From Ilumatobacteraceae bacterium (GTDB lineage Bacteria > Actinomycetota > Acidimicrobiia > Acidimicrobiales > Ilumatobacteraceae), in the NCBI GenBank assembly GCA_024643255.1, contig JAHENF010000009.1, positions 21,404 through 85,403 of the forward strand: DNA of 64,000 nt. The letters are read 5' to 3'. Both the position numbers and the translations under genes were made by a program. Under the pieces are notes generated by a model. That model was not told the DNA's origin. It made no database searches and saw only the letters and a list, made by a program, of their open reading frames with translations. Of this stretch, positions 58,153 through 64,000 are shown in pieces. Within the stretch, counting starts at the first letter, position 1, and every line of letters begins with the position of its first letter.

Positions 58153-59573
58153 GCGTTTCCACCGATGCCCTGTCGTCGGCCGGCGCTGTCGGCCACGACG
58201 CCGACGTTCGAACCACCGCCGACGTCATCTCCGACCGCGTCGCCACCCGGCTGATCGAGGCCATCGAACACGACGACGCCATGCGCTCGGAACGCGGCGC
58301 TCCCGGCAGACCACTCGCGGGCGACGAACGCCGCCAGCAACTGCTGGTCGGCGCTTGGATCGGCGACGAGATTGCGGTCATCAACGAGGAGCGCCTGCTT
58401 CGGGACGAGCGTCCGCTTGCCACCGGTCTCGAGCAACAGGTCCGCGCCCGGGTCGTGGCCGACCTGACCGGTGCCGGACCCCTCGAGCCGTTCCTGGTCG
58501 ACCCCGGCGTGGAGGAGATCGACGTCAACGGACCGGACTCGACGTGGGTCACGTACACCGATGGACGCAAGGTCGATGTCGGCGCACTCTGGGCGTCGGC
58601 CGCGGAGTTGACGGCATTTCAGAAGCGGATGGCGCTGCGCATGACGGGAACCGGTGAGGGCCGGCTCGACACGTCATCGCCGATGCTCACGTTGCAGACG
58701 CGCGACGGGGCGCGCATCGTGATGGTGTTGGGAGGTTCGGGCGAGCACGGCGTGTCGACCCATCCGCGCCTGGCGATCCGCCGCTTCGTCGTACGTCGGG
58801 TGGGCCTCGCCGGGCTGGCCGAGCTCGGGCTGTTCCCCCACCGTCTGGTCGAGCAGCTCCGGGCACTTGTGCGCTGCGGCTTCACCATCCTCGTGTCGGG
58901 CCCACCAGGTGCCGGCAAGACCACCCTGCTCACCGAGTTGCTCGGCGAGGTATCGCCGCTGGAACGCATCATCACCGTCGAGAAGAACCTGCTGGAGTTG
59001 CGCCTCGAGGACGACCCTCGACACCCGGACGCACCAGCGCTGTTCACGCGCCACGCGAACTCCGAGGGCGAGGGTGAGATCACGACCCGCCAACTCGTCG
59101 AACTGACCCGCCGCCTCAATCCCGATCGGGTGGTGGTGGGCGAGCTCGTCGAGGACGAGGCCCTCGACATGCTCGACGTGGCATCGATGTGCAAGCGGGG
59201 GTCGCTGGCCACGATCCACGCCCACACCGCCGACATCGTGTTGCAGCGTCTTGCGTACTACGTCTCGAAGTCGAACACGAGCCTGCCCGAGTTCGCCGTG
59301 TGGAGCCTGATCGCTCAAACCGTCGACTTCGTCGTCCACATCGACCTCGTCCGCAACGCCGTCGAAGACCGCGCTGCCGTGCGACGCGTGACCTCGATCA
59401 TCGAGGTCGGCGGCATCGGCGAGGCGGGCGGCGTGTCGAGCACCGAGGCGTGGGCCATCGACCACGCCGATGAACTCGTGCAGATCGCCCCGCTGTCGCA
59501 GCGCCACCTCAATCGGCTCCGACTGGCCGGGTACTCGTCTCGGCTGTTCGCCGTCGAGAGGTCGCCTCGATGA
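58149..59573 (+). CDS. tadA: Tad pilus assembly ATPase TadA/CpaF
   Basis: A 474-residue secretion ATPase of the VirB11/GspE superfamily that powers pilus assembly. N-terminal domain to about 220; Walker A GPPGAGKTTLL near residue 255; Asp box ITVEKNLLELRL; Walker B DRVVVGELVEDEAL; His box GSLATIHAHTA. The GTG at 58149 overlaps the TadZ-like stop (GTGA) and was chosen over upstream in-frame codons lying inside that gene. Confidence 0.93.
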   Translation: MSVSTDALSSAGAVGHDADVRTTADVISDRVATRLIEAIEHDDAMRSERGAPGRPLAGDERRQQLLVGAWIGDEIAVINEERLLRDERPLATGLEQQVRARVVADLTGAGPLEPFLVDPGVEEIDVNGPDSTWVTYTDGRKVDVGALWASAAELTAFQKRMALRMTGTGEGRLDTSSPMLTLQTRDGARIVMVLGGSGEHGVSTHPRLAIRRFVVRRVGLAGLAELGLFPHRLVEQLRALVRCGFTILVSGPPGAGKTTLLTELLGEVSPLERIITVEKNLLELRLEDDPRHPDAPALFTRHANSEGEGEITTRQLVELTRRLNPDRVVVGELVEDEALDMLDVASMCKRGSLATIHAHTADIVLQRLAYYVSKSNTSLPEFAVWSLIAQTVDFVVHIDLVRNAVEDRAAVRRVTSIIEVGGIGEAGGVSSTEAWAIDHADELVQIAPLSQRHLNRLRLAGYSSRLFAVERSPR

Positions 59574-60427
59574 GTCTCGATCTGGCGGTCCTCGTGCTCG
59601 CGACCGTTGCCGGCCTGGCCGCGGTCATGGTCGTGTTCGGGCCGGACCGGCCAGTTCGTCAGCGCCGGCCCCTCGACGCCGACCTGATCCCGCGGTTGCT
59701 CGGATCACTCGGACTCGGCGCGCTGGTGCTGACGTTCTCCGGGTGGCTCGTGGCCTCGACGGTGGTCGCCGTCGGCTGTTGGTTCGCGACAGGCCGCTGG
59801 CAGCGCCGGGACCGACGATCGGTCAGCGATGTCGAGCGCACGGACGCGCTGGCGTCGTGGATCGAGAACCTCCGCGACGTGCTCGTCGCCGGCGACCAAC
59901 CCATCGGCGCCATCAACGCGACGGTGGCGACCTGTCCCCCGGCGATCAAGCCGCAGGTGCGGCGCCTCGCCGCGGGTCTCGGGCGCCAGGAGCCCGACAT
60001 CGTCTTCCGGCGATTCGCCGATGATCTCGACGACCCGATCGGCGACCTCGTGGCGGCCGGATTGTTGATCGCGGTGCAGCGCGGGGCGCGCACCGTGACC
60101 GTGCTCGGCGCGCTCGCCGAGCAAGCCCGGCGGCAGGCCGATCGACGACGACTGGTGGAGGCAGAACGAGCCCCGATCCAACGCGAGGTGATGTTGCTCA
60201 GCCTGATCATGGGCTCGTTGATCGTTGCCGTCCTCGTGTTCGGCCGTGCCGAATACCTCGCGCCCTACGACACCGGCGGGGGCCAGCTGTTCCTCGGCTC
60301 GGTGCTCGCCGTCTACGCGCTGCTGCTCCTGCGAGTGCAACGTCTCGCCCGGTTTCCTCGTCCGAGCCGTTTCCTGACCGGCGCCGCACAGGCCGTCGAG
60401 CGTCCACTGTCCAGGAGCCCACGGTGA
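59570..60427 (+). CDS. tadB: Tad inner-membrane platform protein TadB
   Basis: A 285-residue T2SSF-domain protein. Two hydrophobic helices lie at the N-terminus (about 5-22 and 45-75), the cytoplasmic platform domain at about 95-205, and two C-terminal helices. Platform proteins TadB and TadC form the base on which TadA assembles the pilus. It overlaps tadA and tadC by 4 bp each. Confidence 0.85.
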   Translation: MSLDLAVLVLATVAGLAAVMVVFGPDRPVRQRRPLDADLIPRLLGSLGLGALVLTFSGWLVASTVVAVGCWFATGRWQRRDRRSVSDVERTDALASWIENLRDVLVAGDQPIGAINATVATCPPAIKPQVRRLAAGLGRQEPDIVFRRFADDLDDPIGDLVAAGLLIAVQRGARTVTVLGALAEQARRQADRRRLVEAERAPIQREVMLLSLIMGSLIVAVLVFGRAEYLAPYDTGGGQLFLGSVLAVYALLLLRVQRLARFPRPSRFLTGAAQAVERPLSRSPR

Positions 60428-61299
60428 GGCCGACCGGTTGGCTCGTGTTGACGAGCGCAGCGCTGTGCGTCGGCGCCTGGCTGATCCTGTCCGGTTGGAC
60501 GCAGCCCCGCCCGAGCGTGACCGAGGCCGTCCGACACCTCCGGCGTGGTGGACCGGTGCGACACGCCGGCACCGGCATCGTCGATCGCGTCGGCACATCC
60601 GTCCGTCGGCGCGACATCGCCACCTGGACCGACTCCTGGACTCGGCCGCTTCGTCTCATCGGGCGACCCGTCGATCTGCACGTCGGGCTCCTCGTGCTCG
60701 TGGCGCTCGCCGGCTTCGTCCTGCCATCGGTGGCGCTGGGCATCGCCCAACTCGTCGGTCTCGCATCGATCGGGCTCTGGGTTCCCGCCGCATTCGCACT
60801 CGCGATGGCCGCGCTGATGCCGTGGATCCTCCACTCCCATGCGATGGCCCGCAGCGCCGACGTCGCCATCGACCTCCGCCACCAGCTCGGCGCGTACCTC
60901 GACATGGTCACGATGTTGTTGGCCGGCAACACCGGCTACGAAGGTGCCCTCGACCACGCCGCTCGCGCCGGCGACGGGCTGTTGTTCCGCGAGCTGCGAC
61001 GACGGATGCGCGAGGCGTCGACCACGGGCCACAGCCTCGTGCGGGCGCTCGAACTCGTCGCCGACGACTACGGAATCGTCGAGCTCGACCAGGTCGCGGC
61101 GACCGCAACGCTGTCGGCCAACGAAGGCGCGCCGGTGGCGCGCAGCCTGGCCGCGAAGTGCGCCACGCTGCGCTCGACCCTCGCGGCCGAGCAGGAAGCA
61201 GCCGCCCGTGTACGCAACGACAAGATCACGCCACCGCTCGTCGGCATGGCGCTGCTCTTCATGGCACTGATCATCTACCCGGCCCTCGATCTGAACTGA
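60424..61299 (+). CDS. tadC: Tad inner-membrane platform protein TadC
   Basis: A 291-residue T2SSF protein, partner of TadB. The platform domain (about 140-265) contains HQLGAYLDMVTMLLAGNTGYEGAL and ELDQVAATATLSANEGAPV; helices flank it, with the last ending LLFMALIIYPALDLN. It starts at GTG overlapping tadB by 4 bp. A 37-bp gap follows before the pilin, the first break in this overlapping operon. Confidence 0.85.
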   Translation: MRPTGWLVLTSAALCVGAWLILSGWTQPRPSVTEAVRHLRRGGPVRHAGTGIVDRVGTSVRRRDIATWTDSWTRPLRLIGRPVDLHVGLLVLVALAGFVLPSVALGIAQLVGLASIGLWVPAAFALAMAALMPWILHSHAMARSADVAIDLRHQLGAYLDMVTMLLAGNTGYEGALDHAARAGDGLLFRELRRRMREASTTGHSLVRALELVADDYGIVELDQVAATATLSANEGAPVARSLAAKCATLRSTLAAEQEAAARVRNDKITPPLVGMALLFMALIIYPALDLN

Positions 61300-61336
61300 G
61301 CAAGCACCCGATCAACCCAACCCGGAGGTATCCACC

Positions 61337-61570
61337 ATGCACGATCCGATCCTCGTGTTCACCGGCGTCGTCGCCGTGATCACCGACACCATTCGACGGC
61401 TCGCGCTCGATGGAGATGCCACGACACGGCCCGACCGCGGTGCAGTGTCGATCGAACAGGTGCTCTGGTATGCGGCTGCCGCGATCAGCGTCGCCGTGGT
61501 CGCCGCCATCATCTGGAACCAGATCCGCGACACCGCGAGTACTCCCGTGCAGTCGCCGTCGGCCCCCTGA
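61337..61570 (+). CDS. Flp-type prepilin
   Basis: A 77-residue pilin precursor. The type IVb processing site is Gly followed by AVSIE (Glu at +5), at about residues 35-40, then a single hydrophobic helix, VLWYAAAAISVAVVAAI. The leader of about 35 residues is longer than in many Flp pilins. A short Ser/Pro tail leaves a very small mature pilin of about 42 residues. It has GGAGG upstream. Cleavage by the A24 peptidase encoded in the same operon is expected. Confidence 0.85.
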   Translation: MHDPILVFTGVVAVITDTIRRLALDGDATTRPDRGAVSIEQVLWYAAAAISVAVVAAIIWNQIRDTASTPVQSPSAP

Positions 61571-61576
61571 GGACCC

Positions 61577-61993
61577 GTGCTCGACGTCGTCCGACGGTCC
61601 GGGGTCGCAACGGCCCGCGCCACTCGCCTGCGCGGCGACGCGGGCGCCGCGACGTCGTTGTCGATCGCCCTGCTCACCCCGATGTTCATCGTGCTCGCAT
61701 TCGCCGCGTTCCAGGCCGCGCTGTGGAGCCATGCGAAGACCGAAGCCAGGGTGGTGGCGCGTGACACCGCCGCGCTCGTCGCTCGCTCCGGCGTCCCTGC
61801 GAATGATGCGGAGGCCGCAGCCAGGGCGATCCTCGAGGCCGACACCGATCTGCGCAACGTCGTCGTCACCGCGACGTCGAGCAACGGACTGGTGACCGTT
61901 GCGGTCACCGCCGATGCGCCCGGGATCATCGTGGGGACCTCGACGGGCCTGGCGGTGACATCGGCGGTCCCCATCGAGGAGTTGACGCCGTGA
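61577..61993 (+). CDS. TadE-like minor pilin-like protein (first)
   Basis: A 138-residue protein with one N-terminal membrane helix (LSIALLTPMFIVLAFAAFQAAL) after DAGAAT, similar to TadE-type pseudopilins. The conserved Glu of the prepilin motif is absent (Leu at +5). Residues after the helix (HAKTEARVVARDTAALVARSG) match the TadE pattern. It begins at GTG with GAGGA 5 bp upstream and overlaps the next gene by 4 bp. Confidence 0.72.
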   Translation: MLDVVRRSGVATARATRLRGDAGAATSLSIALLTPMFIVLAFAAFQAALWSHAKTEARVVARDTAALVARSGVPANDAEAAARAILEADTDLRNVVVTATSSNGLVTVAVTADAPGIIVGTSTGLAVTSAVPIEELTP

Positions 61994-62439
61994 GCCTCCT
62001 CGCTCGACGTACGACACGACGTGGGGATCGTGATCTCGGATCGGCGGACGCGCTCGGGCTGGCGCTGCTCGCGCCTGCGGCGATCGGGTTGGCACTGGTG
62101 ATCGTGTTCCTCGGGCGTGGAGTCGACAGCCGCGCAACGGTGCAGAGCGCCGCTGAAGCGGCTGCTCAGGCAGCGGCCCGGGAACGCAGTCCGGCCGCGG
62201 CCGTCGTCGCCGCCGAACGGGTCGGCGCGGCAATGCTCGTCGATCGGTCGTCGTGTGCCTCGCCAACGGTCCTCGTCGACACCTCGACGTTCGCGCCCGG
62301 GGGCCGGGTCGCCGTCACGATCTCCTGCACCGTGTCGACCGACGACCTCGCGTTGATCGACCCGCCGACCGGCGGCGCGACGACCGCGACCGCCTTTGCG
62401 CTGATCGATCCACTCCGCGCCACACGGAGGGGGCCGTGA
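61990..62439 (+). CDS. TadE-like minor pilin-like protein (second)
   Basis: A 149-residue protein with a single N-terminal helix (ALGLALLAPAAIGLALVIVFL) followed by GRGVDSRATVQSAAEAAAQAAA, the TadE/TadG-type amphipathic stretch, and a small exported domain with two cysteines (SSCASP and TISCTV) that could form a disulfide. The prepilin Glu is absent. It is coupled by 4-bp overlaps on both sides. Confidence 0.7.
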   Translation: MSLLARRTTRRGDRDLGSADALGLALLAPAAIGLALVIVFLGRGVDSRATVQSAAEAAAQAAARERSPAAAVVAAERVGAAMLVDRSSCASPTVLVDTSTFAPGGRVAVTISCTVSTDDLALIDPPTGGATTATAFALIDPLRATRRGP

Positions 62440-62882
62440 ATCCCTCGCGCACAGACGACCGGTCCGATCCGCCGATCACCGATCGGCTGCGCGGCGAGCA
62501 CGGCTCGGGGCTCGTCGCCGGCATCGTGCTGGTGTTCGCGTTCACGTTCCTCGGCATGGTGTGGCTGGCGCGCGACGTCGATCGGGGCATCTCGAACCGA
62601 TCTGCGGCCCAGTCGATCGCGTTCCAATCGGCCCGCTCGGCCGCGCAATCGGTCTCGGTCGGCAACCTGCGCCGCCACGCCGACGTCCCGTCGATCGACG
62701 AGCAGCCGGCGCGCACCGCGGCAGTCACCACTGCCGACGCGCTCTTTCGGAGCTACGACGTCGACGGATCGATCACATCGATCGAGGTCGAGGGCGACCG
62801 GGTGTCCGTCACCGTCGTGATCACCGACGGCGACATCACCGTGACCGGGGCGGCAACGGTGCGAGCGGAGCGCGCGCCGTGA
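62436..62882 (+). CDS. TadE/TadG-like minor pilin-like protein (third)
   Basis: A 148-residue protein with one helix (LVAGIVLVFAFTFLGMVWLA) preceded by EHGSG, then DVDRGISNRSAAQSIAFQSARSAAQ, the characteristic alpha-helical stretch of TadE/G-like proteins, and a small beta-rich C-terminal domain. It starts at GTG overlapping the previous gene by 4 bp; its stop overlaps the 24-codon ORF by 4 bp. Confidence 0.7.
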   Translation: MNPSRTDDRSDPPITDRLRGEHGSGLVAGIVLVFAFTFLGMVWLARDVDRGISNRSAAQSIAFQSARSAAQSVSVGNLRRHADVPSIDEQPARTAAVTTADALFRSYDVDGSITSIEVEGDRVSVTVVITDGDITVTGAATVRAERAP

Positions 62883-62953
62883 ACCGGTTTCCCGTCGCGC
62901 GCTTCGGCCACCCACTGTCGCTCCGAGCGGCGCGAGCGGAGGAGGTCGAGTGA
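62879..62953 (+). CDS. 24-residue ORF bridging two Tad genes
   Basis: A tiny ORF that begins at GTG overlapping the previous stop (GTGA) and ends with a stop overlapping the next GTG start, again GTGA. It fills precisely the 67-bp gap in an otherwise overlapping operon. Its peptide is basic at the start and acidic at the end (AEEVE). It may exist only to couple translation to the LysM gene; whether the peptide has a function is unknown. Confidence 0.35.
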   Translation: MNRFPVARFGHPLSLRAARAEEVE

Positions 62954-64000
62954 AGCAGGACCGCATCACCATCGGGCGCGCGCTGACATCGGTCGTCGCC
63001 GTCGCCATGATCGTCGTGGGCGTACCCGTCGTCCTGACCGCCGTGTCACGCGCCCGGTTCGGGTCGATGAACCCACTCGCCGGCACCTCGAGCGGGCTCG
63101 GCAACCCGTCGACGTTCCGCGATCCGATCGCCGACGAGACCGTGGTCGATCTGTTGATCCGCCTCAGTCTCGTCGTCGCATGGATCGCGGTCTCGGTGGT
63201 CGTCGTGACGACGGCGATCGAGCTGGTCCACATGATCCGCCATCGCGGCCTGGCGATGCCGGCGGTGCGGGGCATCGGGTGGGCCCAACACATCGCGCGA
63301 TTCATCGCCGCCGGCCTGATCACGCTGGTCCCCGCATCGGCCTCGACGCCGTCGGTCGCCGCGTCGTTGTCGGGCCTCGGCATGCCGGCGCACGCTCCGT
63401 CACCCGCCGAGATCACCGACCGGCCCGTTCACAGGACCTCCTCCCCGATCGCGTCCGAGTCGATCGAGGTGTCCATCCACGTGGTGCAACCGGGAGAGTC
63501 GGTGTACTCGATCGCCGAACGACTCGCGACGGGCCGCGACACGACCGTGATCGACATCGCCGAATCGATCGTCGAGTCGAACCTCGGCGAGATCGTCGCA
63601 CCCGGCACCCGGTTCACCAATCCGGCCTACATCGAGGTGGGATGGGAGCTGCGAATCCCGGCTCATCTCGTCGCGTCAGCGACAGCACCGCGCGATGGTG
63701 TCCCTCGGGCGGCCGAGGCCCCACCGACGACGTACACGGTGCAGCCCGGCGACACGTTGTGGGACATCGCCGACGAGCATCTCGGCGACCCGACCGCCTG
63801 GCCACGGATCTGGGACGAGAACGCCGGCGACGACATGGGTGGTGGTCGCACGTTCGACGACCCCGATCTCATCCTGCCGGGCTGGGAACTCGACCTTCCC
63901 GGCAGCCCTGTCGACCTCCCCGCAATCGTCGCCCCCGACCCCGTGACCGAAGCTGTCCCCACCGCCGAGGCACCGCCGATCGACGAATCGGCGACGACCA
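62950..64000 (+). CDS. LysM-domain membrane protein, truncated by window edge
   Basis: The open frame runs past the right edge; 350 residues are visible. Two membrane helices (about 10-30 and 72-95) and a third hydrophobic stretch (about 120-140) precede a region with two LysM domains: IHVVQPGESVYSIAERL near residue 175 and TYTVQPGDTLWDIADEHL near 260, which bind peptidoglycan. A Pro/Ala/Glu-rich linker then begins. In some actinobacterial Tad loci such proteins continue into a BTAD regulatory domain, but that part is outside the window. GGAGG precedes the GTG start. It probably ties the pilus machinery to the cell wall. Confidence 0.8.
   Translation, partial: MKQDRITIGRALTSVVAVAMIVVGVPVVLTAVSRARFGSMNPLAGTSSGLGNPSTFRDPIADETVVDLLIRLSLVVAWIAVSVVVVTTAIELVHMIRHRGLAMPAVRGIGWAQHIARFIAAGLITLVPASASTPSVAASLSGLGMPAHAPSPAEITDRPVHRTSSPIASESIEVSIHVVQPGESVYSIAERLATGRDTTVIDIAESIVESNLGEIVAPGTRFTNPAYIEVGWELRIPAHLVASATAPRDGVPRAAEAPPTTYTVQPGDTLWDIADEHLGDPTAWPRIWDENAGDDMGGGRTFDDPDLILPGWELDLPGSPVDLPAIVAPDPVTEAVPTAEAPPIDESATT

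Overview
The window is 64 kb of gene-dense, high-GC DNA. It carries 68 protein genes called here, one tRNA, and no intergenic gap above 300 bp. Several markers suggest an actinobacterium: a WhiB protein, an MT0933-type small protein, clpS followed by a DUF2017 gene, a GlnII plus GlnA2-type glutamine synthetase pair beside a GlnR-like regulator, paired ArsA/GET3-like ATPases, a caa3-type oxidase and a Tad pilus locus. Many GTG/TTG starts, 1-4 bp stop/start overlaps and probable leaderless promoters fit the same picture. Acidimicrobiia (an Ilumatobacter-like organism) is my best guess, by inference only. No phage, insertion sequence, CRISPR array or replication origin was seen.

Layout. 0.1-7.5 kb: asd, a MazG-like protein, a NERD/UvrD-like helicase, tRNA-Pro(CGG), an orphan receiver protein, two ArsA-like ATPases and an NfeD-like protein. 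7.5-10.6 kb: selB-selA for selenocysteine, without selC or selD. 10.6-15.3 kb: a small MT0933-type protein, dut, a Nudix gene and a zinc-uptake island (znuC, znuA, znuB and a Fur-family gene) with a perfect palindromic operator between divergent znuC and znuA. 15.3-20.6 kb: nadE, a penicillin-acylase-type lipoprotein and an SMP-30 protein. 20.6-23.9 kb: nitrogen assimilation (glnII, a GSI-alpha glnA and a GlnR-like regulator). 24-30 kb: an SGNH lipoprotein, an amidohydrolase with a PLP decarboxylase, a 51-residue membrane protein, tag, ridA and a thioredoxin-like lipoprotein. 29.7-32.1 kb: Fe-S assembly (erpA, a SufR-like regulator, mrp). 32-38.2 kb: a Nudix gene, a CoA-transferase with an AceE/MdeB-like E1, and ccdA-tlpA. 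38.2-45.4 kb: whiB, a 60-residue orphan gene, a quinone oxidoreductase, orn, a poly-gamma-glutamate hydrolase homologue, a two-component system, pdxH and serS.

45.4-55.2 kb is the respiratory region, on the minus strand. A canonical caa3 set (ctaC, ctaD, ctaE, subunit IV, ctaG) lies downstream of three genes that look like degenerate copies of oxidase parts. These are a subunit I paralogue in which all six haem/CuB histidines are replaced, a subunit III-like protein lacking the usual His/Glu signature, and a CtaF-like membrane protein fused to a cupredoxin-like domain without copper ligands. ctaB lies upstream. This ligand-free 'shadow oxidase' module is the strongest candidate in the window for an undescribed system.

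55.2-64 kb: clpS and a DUF2017 gene, then a Tad pilus operon in which most genes overlap by 4 bp (prepilin peptidase, SAF protein, TadZ-like protein with a broken P-loop, TadA, TadB, TadC, Flp pilin, three TadE-like proteins, a 24-codon bridging ORF and a LysM membrane protein cut by the window edge).

Notable non-coding structure: a 49-bp perfect hairpin followed by eight GGGTTC repeats at 41.5 kb, a 35-bp perfect palindrome at the znuB/fur junction with a diverged copy at 23.95 kb, two tandem PHO-box-like units upstream of glnII, and TAnnnT hexamers 6-8 bp before at least eleven start codons.
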